Positions 22,601 to 33,607 of a DNA stretch of 64,000 nt are shown piece by piece; within the stretch, counting starts at the first letter, position 1; each line of letters opens with the position of its first letter. The notes below the pieces were generated by a model. It was not told the origin of the DNA and searched no databases. It saw nothing but the letters and a program-made list of their open reading frames with translations. A program made the position numbers and the translations under genes. Where the stretch lies: NCBI GenBank assembly GCA_018350325.1, contig JAEVLN010000010.1, forward strand, positions 2,480,001 through 2,544,000, in the 5' to 3' direction. This DNA comes from Globodera rostochiensis. Its lineage: Eukaryota > Nematoda > Chromadorea > Rhabditida > Heteroderidae.

Positions 22601-25600
22601 GCGCAAATTGGGCTAAATTTCAGTGCCTATCTTGATTTTTAATGCCTATTTTGGCCTTTTTAGTGCTTAAAAATTCTCTTTCTAATTATAATTAAGTGTT
22701 AATGAATTAATCACTAAATGGAAAATTAAATTTTAAAAAAGCACCTCAGCCTTAACTTCGTTGCCGTTATTATCAAACACTTTGGCATCCCTCCGATAAA
22801 ATGGCACTCGAATCAATGTTTCCAATTTTTGACTGTTCCCATTGAAAAGAATTAGCGAAAAATTTGACAGAATTCTAAATAATAAAAAAATATAAATTAT
22901 TGTTTAACATTAAATAAAAGTTTAACTTTATTTAAAGATTAAATTTTGACATCATTTTTTTAATGTCATTAAAAATTATTAATAAAATAAATCAAAATTT
23001 TACTTTGTCGCCTCGCAAATGCTTTCGTTGGCAAGTGAGCAAAAATGCAATGAATTTGAATTGAGCGACGACGACACATTTTTTGTGGCCAAATACCAAA
23101 AGGATGCGTTGAGGACATTCTTGAGATTGCAAAAATGGAGCCAAAACATTAAAATAAATGCCAAAATAAAAAATTCCCAATTTTCAAAAATTTTAAACCC
23201 AAGAAATTAAGATTTTTTCAATTTTATTAAACAAATCACTCACTTCAGCTTCTTGCCAGCCGTTGAGAAGCTGCCGAACATAGTCTTGGGTCACAAACTC
23301 TTTGCTAGTGCCGCTAAAAAAAATTCAATTTTATTTAATTAAAACAAATTATAAAATCTGACGTCACGGCATCGTGGTGAGTGCACAACGCCTGCGCTTG
23401 CTCCAACGTGTCCAACTGAATTGTTGCACCGCCGTTGTGGAGAGCAAATGCAGAAAACTGACGAGCAAGCTGAACAAAAATGTTAAAATTCTTTAAAAAT
23501 TCAGCAGAATATTTAATTTTAAAAATATTTAATACAACTCCCAATATGCTAAATTTAATAAAATTGAATAAATATGGACTAATAATTCACAATAATCAGA
23601 AAATCTAAATAAAATACCCAAAAAGTATTTGTAAAAATAAATTATCAATAAAAAATAGCATTAAAGATAATAAAATAAAATTAGTAATCTCAAATAAATC
23701 TTTGCCAAATTGATTCAATTTTTTACCTGCAAAAGGGAGCTTGAGGCTCGTATCATTCCTTTTATGCCAGGCTTTGATGTAAAATAACCTGTCCAATCTG
23801 TGTAAAAAATAAAATAACCTAAATTTTAAATTTTCAAATGTCCACATGAATGGTTGGCGTTGGCGTATGGAAAGAAGTCGTCAGATTTTGTCTAAAAAAT
23901 CAAACATTTTGTCCATTTTAAATTAAAAAAAAAGATTTCTCTCAACATCAATTTAGAAATTAAATCTTTTTTTTCTACTTACGGGTAAATGCGGTTGAGC
24001 TTCGTTGAGCGCGTTCACGTAACAGCCCGGAGTTGAGTAGAAAACAGTTACATTGTTCGAGGAGGGCTTAAAATTAATTAATTTTTTGGATTTTTTCGCA
24101 ATAAAAAAAACAACAACAATTTTTTCGAAGGTTATATAATAAAACAAAGCGGCGGAGTTCGATTTTTCGTAAAGAAAAATGACGAACTTAGTAAAAACTG
24201 GGCTTTTCACCATTTTCTGCCCTATTAACCAAATCATTTAGAAATCTTTAAGTTACAAAGAATCACTATTTCAATTAAATTATGACTATTTTCTTTAATT
24301 TTAACAAATTTGCACACCATCGAACTGACGGCGGCAATCAGTTTGTCCAGCTGTGTGAACCACATGTTCGCATTTGAATATTGAAAATCGCCGCCCATTG
24401 TCAGCATCACATGCTAATAAAATAAAATCTTAGAATTTGTCGAGTTAAAAATAAAATTTCTCAAAACATTTGATCAGCTTCAATTTAAAAAAACAGAGAA
24501 AAAATGCAGTCTCACCCAAACTCGACTAAGAGTCCCCCGGACAAACCCATAATGCCGATCATTTTGGAACAATGCCCAAAAGGATCGGGATTTTGTCCAA
24601 ATCCCGTTTCCCGCCCAACTGTTCCTGATCAATCTCAAACATGAGCGTCCAAGTACTGGTCTCGAATCAATCCCAACGGTATCCCGATCTAATCTAGTCT
24701 GTACATCCAACTCAAGCATCGATTGGTTTTACCTTTACACCTTCATCATACCCGTTTGGTCGTACAGAAACCTGTGTGCCAAAATTCAAAAAAATATAAA
24801 ATATTTTATTTTGTCTATTTTGCGTACTTCTGCAAAAACGGCGTTGAAAAACCTGAAAATCAAGAAAAAGCGTAAATTTAATTGTAATCAATCAAGCACG
24901 CACCTTTCCAATTTTGATTCCAAATTGTATCCACCAAATACTGGGTTGTCCACAATTGGATCATTGCCTATTTTATCCGAATAATTCAATGAATTTAAAA
25001 TTATTTTAACAAAAAAAATTTAAATTTAATTGCCAACCGCATAAGGCATCAAAACACAGTCCGTCAGGTGGCCCTGCAAGAAAGTCGGATTTTTAAAACA
25101 GAGTAGAGTTTAATGTGCAAAATTGTTTTTAAATTTTTGCGTACCGTAGGTGCCACGCAGAAAGCCTCCGGTGAGAATATTTGTTTCTGAAAAATGCAAA
25201 AAATGGACCATATTTTTCTTGTTTGATTTGAGAACTGAGATCATCCGACGAGCTCCAAATCATCTCCAATGCTTTTTGATCGGCACGTCTTTGCTGAAGA
25301 GCCCCGGGGGATGAAAAGGGAAAGAATTAATTGATGGGGGGAAAATATGTAAAAAAATAGGGGAAGACAGCAGGCAATTAGAGAAAGAATCAGTGAGCAT
25401 TGGGGAATTAGGCTTGATGATTTTTTTTATTGTTTAAAAACAAAAATTAATGATTTAATAATGACTAGGGCTCCGATTTATATGGAAATCCATAAAAATT
25501 TTTCTGAAACGCCTTTAATTTGCATATAAAATTTTTTATTGCTCTTTTTACTTCTATTAGGAAATCTTGCCCATTTTTTGCAATATTTGAAAAAAATTTT

Positions 25601-27659
25601 ATCCATATTTGGTCCATATTTTGCAATTTTTGTCCATATTTTGTCCATATTTTGCAATTTTTCTTCCATATTTTTTGGCCAAGATTTTTTTTCCATCTAA
25701 ATCGCAGCACTAATAATGACTGACCAATTCTGCGTAATGCATTCGCGCAAAGAAAAGAGCCTCATAGCCAATCTAAAAATGTTTTTTTTTGTTTTGTTAT
25801 CATTAATAAATTAAATATATTTAATTATTGGGGCGACCAATGCGGCCAAATTGGCGTGTTCCCTGCTGTGGCCAAACGGGTCAATTTGCCAGGCCACTTT
25901 CGGATGCCCACAAGTGCCTAAATTCAAAAATAGATATATATTTTTTAAATCAAACAATTTTATTTTCGTTTATAATTTGTTCATTTTCACCGTAAGTGGC
26001 ATTCAGAAGACCCAGTCCCAGTGCGTATTGGTCAATGATGTCCAAATAATGGGTACACGCTTCGTCGGGCTGAGCCCAACCGCCTCCGATCAGCTCCAAT
26101 TGTCCTAAGAAAGGAATTTTTCGAAATTTTTGGATTAAAAAAAGTTACAATATAAAAAAAAAATATAAAAACTTTTAAAGTGTTGAATAATTAAAAATGA
26201 TATCTACGATATAAAAGTTGCGTAAAGTAAAAAAAGAGTTAATGATAAATTTTAGGGAAATTAAAAACAATTTAATATAGGAATGTATTTACAGAAATTT
26301 GTGCTTTTTATGGACAAATTTCCAATAAATTCTTCAGAATTATATCAATAAGTGCGGAACTCGGCCAATCAAATCCCAGATTCAATCAAGATCTTTTGAT
26401 TGGCTCGCCTTCAATTTGTGTTTTAAATTTAATACTCTATTCAAATCTTAAAAATTGATTTTAAAATTTCGATCACCCGTTTCAGTGATCAATCGGTGCA
26501 AAGCATTGCGTTGAGCTTTGCCGTGGTCGATGAGCCACCGATGCAAAAAGCCGGTTTCGGCAAACGAGAAGCGACGCGATGGATCGCTGAAAATGCAAAA
26601 AAAAACACTTTTTTAGATTAAAATTTAATGAAAAACAACCAACCGTTCCAACTCTTCGATTACGGTGTTCAGGATAAACTGTACGCCCACTGGGACAATG
26701 GCGGCGTTTGCTTTAAAAACAAAAATGTGCATTTAAAGAGTTGTCGGTGCCGAACCAAACCGTAGAACCGGCATCTTTCGGTTCGAATAACCAAAAAATT
26801 CCAGGAATCAACCCAACCCTAAATGCATTTTAATTCAAGAGGTTTTCGCTAGTGTTTGGGTGTTTGTTTAACCATTTTGTCGACCGGATAATGGCACTCG
26901 GGATTTGGCATTTCCAGAAAAATGCCACCGGCAAAGCAAAAAATTGAATTTTGGTTCCGGTGAATTCAAGAATTTTAGTGAAAAAATAATAATTTTGGCC
27001 TTATTTCTTAACTAAAATAGGTTAAAATTTTCAGACGGCCTCCTGCTTGAATCAATAGCCAATTTATTTAAATTTAGAATTTGAATGGCAAAAGTTTGGG
27101 TACAAACTTTGTTTGATATGGTTGACCGATCTTATAAAAAATAATGTTAGAAGATTTACAAATTTTTGCAATTTAAATTTGTTAAAAATTATTTTATTTA
27201 TAGGAAAACCCAAAAACCCCAATTTGGATATATGTGTCCACGGATATCTAAACCCCGTGCTAGTGTTCGGCTCGATCAATAACGATACGATCTCGATATG
27301 ACCAAAAAACTAGCATTTTTTCAATCGATAGAATCGCGAAAATGATCGAATTTGTCGTACGTGCCGTGCCGAACACTAATCCGTGCACTTTCCTGACCCC
27401 GACTTGTAGCTCAATAAATAATCTCAATAAACGGGGAATTAACCTTAAACTCTTTTTCGTATATTCCAAAAATCAATTAAAAATTGCTTAAACATTTACT
27501 TCCCGTGTAGTAATCATCGGCCGTCTTCAGCCAGCCCAAATCGTCATGGCTTATAATGTTCAAAACATATTCAAATAAAAAAACGAATTTTTAAAATCAC
27601 GTATGAGCGATCAAATGGACGTTGATGGCACCCGGTTTAGTTGACCATTTAGGACAGTT
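19619..27659 (-). CDS. aman-1: Lysosomal alpha-mannosidase (glycoside hydrolase family 38)
   Basis: Degrades N-glycan mannose in the lysosome; a zinc enzyme. Minus-strand exons from the 5' side include 27601-27659, 27500-27549, 26644-26710, 26477-26586, 25991-26104, 25838-25917 and 25725-25772, then about 20 more ending at the stop 19619-19621. Landmarks in order: HLIAHTHDDLGW (zinc His and Asp), [38 protein letters not shown] (the Asp is the catalytic nucleophile), [37 protein letters not shown] (zinc His), [38 protein letters not shown] and the terminal MEIRTFRL. All catalytic landmarks are present. The signal peptide and first exon were not found; a 15-nt micro-exon near 27706-27720 (NCAWQ) is possible. 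Three introns use GC donors, one (22485-22744) lacks an AG acceptor, and the boundary near 20995-21020 is irregular. Several introns carry miniature elements. The symbol is inferred. Confidence 0.93.
20745..21012. mobile_element. Miniature inverted-repeat element in a mannosidase intron
   Basis: Inverted ends ATGTAACCGGAT...TTCCGAAAT (left, from about 20761) and ATTTCGGAA...ATCCGGTTACAT (right, to about 21014). The right end runs into the 3' edge of a mannosidase exon, so it may supply part of the splice site. No clear target duplication. Confidence 0.55.
25466..25712. mobile_element. hAT-type miniature element (247 bp) with exact 8-bp duplication in a mannosidase intron
   Basis: Left end TAGGGCTCCGATTTATATGG and right end CCATCTAAATCGCAGCACTA are imperfect inverted copies. 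ATAATGAC is duplicated exactly at 25458-25465 and 25713-25720. The interior is rich in TCCATATTTTG. It lies immediately downstream of the exon ending at 25725. Confidence 0.88.
27261..27378. mobile_element. Short hAT-type miniature element (TAGTGTTCGGC ends) in a mannosidase intron
   Basis: Ends TAGTGTTCGGC and GCCGAACACTA are inverted copies. The flanks CCCCGTGC and ATCCGTGC match at six of eight bases. 118 bp, non-coding. Confidence 0.75.
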
Positions 27660-28340
27660 CTAAACATTTAAAAAAAACTTTAAAAATTTGTTCAAAAAAA
27701 CAGGGACCTGCCACGCGCAGTTCTGCGCCAATTCGCCCAAATTCAATGAATTTAAAAAGAAAATGAACAAAAATAACTCTCGCGAATACATTAAACAATG
27801 GCGCTTCTAAATTGTGAAGACGGACGCCCGTAAAAATCCTTATTTTTAATTAATTTTTGCGCTCTAAAAACGCCTTTTCAAGAGTTTCTTATTTAATTTT
27901 CATTTCTAATGAATAAAAACTAAAAATAATTTTGAAGAAAATTGAGACATCAATTAGGGGATTTTGTTTTGGATTTGTAACAAAATTAGGCAGGACAATC
28001 GATCGTCTATTTGTGATTGGATCCTTGGACGATAAAGACATTAATTATGCTCTAGGCATAGTGGGGGAACGGAATGAGAGATTAATGGGGGTCATCTGTA
28101 AAACTATGCCCCCGCGAACAACATTTCTGATCAATTATTTTTACTTTATTGGCATTGGAAAAGTGATCAAAGTCCGAACAAAATGTAAAGATCGTACAAA
28201 ACTCTGCAATTGAATGTCGATGCCGTCGTCCATTTTTTTATGGTGTAACGATTTTATTGGCCAGTTTTCGGGGGACCAGTAAATTAAACCAGTTTTGATT
28301 TATAATGCAATGTTTTTGTTATTTAATTAAAGTAGGTATT
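27660..28340. other. Upstream of the mannosidase exons, no feature resolved
   Basis: Should contain the mannosidase signal-peptide exon and promoter on the minus strand, but none could be fixed. A 93-codon plus-strand frame at 27932-28213 has no recognisable features. Confidence 0.35.
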
Positions 28341-28344
28341 ATAC

Positions 28345-29455
28345 GTCGCATCACGGCGTTTTTGGGGGGTCCGTGATCACGGATCACGGTCACGGATTTT
28401 TTGAAATAATCCGTGATTTTGATCCGTGATTGGTATTGGAGTATGGATTAATAATAAAAAATTTTCAATACGAATACTTGGAATATTAAATATTCCGATT
28501 GGGTACGTTTGGGCGCTCACGGTTGGGCGCTGGGTATATTAGGTAGGCTAGTAAAAATTTTGGAAAGTACGTGTTTATTAAGCAACATTTTTTAAGGCTC
28601 ACATATAAAGCTAGCTTAGGCTTTACAATTTTTTGAAAAAAACGTTTAAAAAGACCCGGCGCCCAACCGTAAGCGCCCGAATGAACGGCTCCCAAAATAT
28701 TCGACTTGCTCTGCAAAATTTTTTCATTTGCTCATCGGAAATATAACGTGTGTTGTTGTGATTTAATAAAAATTCTAAGGTTAAGGTTGTTTCATACTTT
28801 TACAAAAAAATCCTGAAAGAATTTTCTTAACGAAATATTTCTTAAAAAGAATTTCAGGTGATATCTTGGACACTTCCCATTCTTTAAAAATCAAAATTAC
28901 CGCATTTATGTTTAAAATTTTGTTGCAAATCTCTTAATAATTTGAGTCAAAAATTCAAAATTTTCTCGGCGGCGCCTATCGGCACCGCCGACTCCCACGC
29001 CCTAAAGGTTCTCAAAAAAACTTGTATTATTGAAAAATTCAAAAACCGGCAAAAAAATTTGAGAATTCTGCTTTACCTGGAGGGAGTGGTCGGCGGTGCC
29101 GATAGGCGCCGCCGAGGAAATTTTTTGAAGATTTTAACGAAATTTGTTAATAAAATTGGTCCAAAATGATTAATTTTGCAAGACAATTGGGTCCCCTCCC
29201 TGGCGCCGCTCCTGGTTTCTGTCTTATTTTCCATTAAATAATATTGGAAAGAGAATAACTGTGATAATTTCAAAAAAAAATTTTGGGGTTTATCTATTTA
29301 TTTTTTTTTTCAAAATCACGGATCACGTATCACGGATCACGCCAAATCACGGCGTTTTTGGGGGTCCGTGATCACGGATCATGGTCACGGATTTTTTTTC
29401 CTCCCCCCGTGATCACGAATCACGTTCACGGATTTTTTTTCCGATCACGTGCAGC
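28345..29455. mobile_element. Cluster of CACGG-repeat elements
   Basis: Arrays of ATCACGG/CCGTGATCACGGATCACGG near 28350-28440 and 29310-29450 in the same orientation surround an AT-rich middle. That middle holds a smaller inverted pair at about 28510-28680 (GGGCGCTCACGGTTGGGCGC versus GCGCCCAACCGTAAGCGCCC) and two hairpin modules (28966-28991 and 29091-29116) in opposite orientations. Probably several nested miniature elements; outer ends not defined. Confidence 0.55.
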
Positions 29456-29755
29456 CCTGGTAGTTACACTCAGCTGTGGGTAACCTTACCCGTTACCCGT
29501 ATTCAATGAACTACCCCGAGTTGTGGGTTAAGTTACCCGGGTAACCTAACCCTCAGCTGCGGGTAACTTTCTACCCGTATTCAAAGAATCGACTAACGGG
29601 TTAGGTTACCACTGGTCTGGATTCGGTTCGGTTGCCTTTTTTTCCAATGGTATGCAAAGAAGCGGGTAACGGCTAAGGTTACCCGCAGCTGAGGGTAAGG
29701 TTACACGGGTAGCCTTACCCGGGTAACTTTACCCCGTTCTTTGCATACGGGCCCA
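29456..29755. repeat. GGGTAACC palindromic repeat block
   Basis: Multiple inverted and direct copies of GGGTAAGGTTACCC-like units (GTTACCCGGGTAACC, GGGTAACTTTACCC). Probably the body of a miniature element whose ends are degenerate. Confidence 0.6.
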
Positions 29756-29756
29756 G

Positions 29757-29874
29757 GGGTGGCTCGAAAGGAAAAATTTTTCGAAATCGAAAGTTTTTTA
29801 TTTCGATTTCGTGAGAAAACCTAAAGAAAACCTCGAAATTATCAGAATCAAAAGGTTTCGACCCACCCCTGCTT
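29757..29874. mobile_element. Short miniature inverted-repeat element (CAGGGGTGG ends)
   Basis: Left CAGGGGTGGCTCGAAA and right TTTCGACCCACCCCTG are inverted with one mismatch. About 118 bp; no target duplication seen, perhaps because it abuts another repeat. Confidence 0.6.
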
Positions 29875-30155
29875 GAAACCAACTAAAATAAACTTTTGTA
29901 CTGAAATGGACACGGTGATTCGACCCATTTCACAAAAGTTAAAATCTAAAACTACAAAAAAAAGCTTCGTTTTAATATCCAAAACCCAATACATTTTCCT
30001 TTCTTGACGCGATTTTGCTTGAAAAATATCGGAAAATGTGAAAAAAGTGCATTTTAGGTCAATTCCGAATAATAAAAATACCTAAATGTTTACGATGAGA
30101 TGAATTTCCATTATTTTATTTGGCATGACACCGTAACATTGGCACCAAAATTTAG

Positions 30156-30700
30156 TTAGGGTGTCCAAAAATATTCACATAAAATCTTGAAATATGCGCA
30201 TAAAATATGCACCAAAATTGCAAAATATGCACATAAAATGAAAAAATATGCTCCTAAATTTTTACACATTCAATATAAAATTTCCCCAAAATTCTTCAAA
30301 TTCATTCAACATTGGTTAAAATTGCTGATGAGATACATTTACAAATTTGAAGTGTTTTGGCGACTTTTTTGAACTTTTGTGACTATGGCATTTTTGACGA
30401 CTTTTTGAACTTTTGTGACTATTTTGGCATTTTTGACGACTTTTTTGAACTTTTGTGACTATGGCATTTTTGACGACTTTTTGAACTTTTGTGATTATTT
30501 TGCGCTTTTTTCAAAAAATTTCTTAAAAAAATGAAAAAAAATCCAAATTTTCTTGCCAAGATCACTAATTTTTTGAAAAATGCCAAAATATGCACATAAA
30601 ATGAAAAAAAAAATGCACATAAATAGCGAAATATGCATAAATATGCAAATATGCACATATCGCGAAATATGCAAAAATATGCAAAATATGCACATGGAAA
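30156..30700. repeat. hAT-type AAATATGCAC repeat region with tandem TTTTTGACGACTTTTTGAAC units
   Basis: Starts GGGTGTCCAAAAATATTCAC, resembling the GGGCTGCCAAAAATATGCAC end of the element at 10213. Both halves are rich in AAATATGCACATAAA. The middle (30360-30490) has about four tandem copies of a unit of roughly 34 bp containing TTTTTGACGACTTTTT. A degenerate, non-coding hAT relative. Confidence 0.5.
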
Positions 30701-30797
30701 TGCGTTCTAAAAAGGATGTTGCTTGTTGTATTTTGGGGCGTGAATCCGAATCTTTGATTTGATACATAAACTATAACTTTAAGGCTTTCATACCCTC

Positions 30798-31372
30798 GAA
30801 TGTTGCGCCGTCTCTCCCCGACCATTTTGCGCGACTGCACCAATCTTGGATGGATCGACACCTTTTATGGTTTTTTCTTTCCCGCGCTAACGGCTGATGA
30901 CAGTGGAGGGGCTTCACAAGAGCAAGCCTTATTCGCATGGCTGTGCACTCCGCGCGATCGTCCACCAATCCTCGTCTGCGGATGTACCAAATGTCCCGCC
31001 GAAAAAATTGCTCAGTTCAGAACGGTGTGTTTGTTTTTGTTTGTTTGTTGTTAATTTTAACGTTTTTCCATTTTAGGATTTCTCGACGCTTCCACTCGTG
31101 CCAATTTTATCATTGTTTGCGTGGAATCGTTGCGAATGTCGAAACATTTGAAGTGGAGAATAGGCTCGGAGTGAAATTAATACTTGGAAGCGTAAACGTT
31201 GTTGTGCGTGAAAAAGCGTGGTCCAATTGCTGAAGTTGCAGGGAAAAAGTAGACCGATTGGGCGAATGAAGCAATTAAAGACGAATGGACGTATAAAAAA
31301 TGGACGAATCATCTCAGCATTGCGATTTCTGCCGGGAAAATCGGGTTAGTAGTAAAGCCAAGAATAGAAGAT
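30798..31372 (+). pseudogene. Decayed F-box-type family gene (3' part)
   Basis: The first exon, ending about 31023, encodes MLRRLSPTILRDCTNLGWID, then an FPA-like acidic turn and ALFAWLCTPR. A 53-nt intron ends at 31076. The continuation reads FLDASTRANFIIVCVESLR in one frame, then VETFEVENRLGVKLILGS in another, then DEWTYKKWTNHL in a third. These match, in order, a family I recall as greatly expanded in cyst nematodes and annotated there as F-box-containing. At least two frameshifts make this a pseudogene. No F-box itself is visible. The family name is from memory and untested. Confidence 0.55.
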
Positions 31373-31399
31373 TTTGAACCAATTATTAATAATGTTTCT

Positions 31400-33607
31400 T
31401 AGTTTTGGCAAATTTATTGTTTTAGGCCTTTGACACCTACCGGTCCGTGATCGCGAGTGAATAATGTGCATGGATGACCGACAAATTAAGAAAAGACAGA
31501 ATTGTTTTGATTGTTTTAGTCTGTTTTAATGAGTTTTGCCAAAATTTTCAGTTTTTAATTTGGTTTCTTGGAGAGAATAAACAATCCAAGCTTTAACTTC
31601 CCAAAATTCAAATTTATATATCTTTTTCGACGCTTTCACAGCCAACCAAATGGTCAATCAATGAGCCCCACAATCTGTCCGCTTTTCACTCTAATTCTAT
31701 CGCGCCTCTCATTTTTTCATAAACATTCATTCGGGACAAATGACCCCCACGGCGTTATCGAAGGTACGGGGGTTCGGGCCAGTTTCCCAAATCGTATTTA
31801 TTATGGCAACCGTAGGGGTGGCATTTGAATGGCTAAGTACCGAGGGAAAAAACGATAGAGAAAAAGAGTTCGAGATCAGCTCTGTCCTATTTTACGACGA
31901 CGGACCTTGCAAGTTTGGTGAAAAAAACCGCATGTGGTATATCATAGGATATCATGCGACGACCCGACGACCTTCTTGAAAGATGAAGGCGTTTTTGCAC
32001 ATGTATTTTTATGGTGGAAAATTTCCAAATAATCCACCAAATTTTAGGCTGGGTTCTCCCTCAGGCGGCTGCTTAAAGCCGTGTTTTATTGGCACCTGCC
32101 GATTTGCAGCGGAAAAATTTTTGGTTTCGGTAACAAATTGAACACCCTACTTAATTTTAGCTTATGGGCAAAAATCGGCAACGGTGACGAGGATTTCGGG
32201 CTGTTCGGCTTTTAATGGCCTACGGGTTCCGCTCGTAAGATTTAATGTTTTTTCAATTTTAATTTGGAAAAAAACGTGTTATGCTGCCGGAAACGAGACT
32301 AATTAGAACACTCTTTCCCATTTGCTGATGGTGCTGCTATTGTCGACATTTACAACGAAGTGTAATCAACGGTGGCGGAATCGTGATTGATCGGGAACAG
32401 ATGCCCTTTCCCCCCCTTGTTGATGCTGCTACTACTTCTGTTGTTTACAACCACATCATCACCATTTCGGCGCAACCCAACTTTGAGGAAATCCGAGCTG
32501 AAATTCATTACGTTTTTAACAATTCGTCGCACCCTAGGGCCTGGTCATTATATTATTTCACTATTTAATTTATTTTTAAAATCAACAATAAAAATGTTTC
32601 ATCCCCTTTTTTATAAAAACTATAAAATGAAATGTCAAGTATTATATAAAAATATCATTTATAAAATGAAAAACATCATTTACAAATGGAAAATAATCAA
32701 TAATAATAAAAATAAATTCTAAGAACTGAACGCCAGCAAAGGTACTGCTGAACTGCAGTTTTGTTTTGGCGATTATGCACGAAAACATGTTTTTAGTCAG
32801 AAATTTCGTCGTTTTAACCCACCAATTCGAACCTAAAAACCTATTTTGGGGGTTTCCGCCTAAAGGGGCAAAACTTATTTCAGGTAAAAAACTTTTTGTC
32901 CCTATTTTTGCCACTATTTGGGCCTTTTTTTATATTTTTCTATAAAAAAGTAATAAAATTTAAATTTTTCTTGCCAAGAGCACTAATTTTTTTTTAAATT
33001 TTCTTATTAAATATAATAAATTCGATTTTTTTTGTTAAATCCTTTATAGAATTTCGTGCTTTTTAGGCACCTATTTTGCACTTTTTTTTGCCTAAAAGTA
33101 GCAACTCTACTGATTGATATGTTACCATGTAAAAACAAAGTTTTTAAGCTATTTTTGTTATTTTTACACACATTTTTTTCGCACCTATTTTTGCTTATGA
33201 ACTCGGTTTTTGGTACCTATTTGGCACTTTCTCTCACCTATTTTAGGTACCTACCTATTCTGAGTTTTTTCGAACCTAAAAATCCTATCCCTGCTGCTGA
33301 TAAATATTAATGTTTAAAAAAAGAAAATCCAAAAAACACTTAACAAAATATTTTAGCCACCCTGTATATTGTCGGCTTTCCACGTCATCCCCGGAGGGTC
33401 GGCATATAGGAGCGTCGAAAATGATGTCAGTTTTCGGGCTAACGATGATTAATCATTGTGAAAAATATCTCCCAAACAGATTCCAAAATGTTTGCTCTAT
33501 TTTATTTTGATGCTTTTGAACTACAAATGACTGAACAAAAACAAAATTTTTTATTAAAAAATATATTTTTTTTAGATAAATTAATTTAATTCAAAAAACA
33601 TATAAAC
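31400..33607. other. Repeat-derived and unclassified sequence
   Basis: A plus-strand frame near 31740-31979 (FGPVSQIVFIMATVGVAFEW, later SSVLFYDDGPCKFG) may be part of a broken gene, but no partner exons fit. From about 32550 to 33300 the sequence is AT-rich with repeated CCTATTTT/AAATAGG motifs and is probably an old element. Confidence 0.35.

Noticed and set aside
27932..28213. Plus-strand frame of 93 codons as a gene
   Set aside because: No start context, splice partner, signal or motif; composition like neighbouring intron sequence.
31740..31979. SPRY or effector-type exon
   Set aside because: Some hydrophobic and aromatic motifs but no match to a family pattern I could name and no phase-compatible neighbours.
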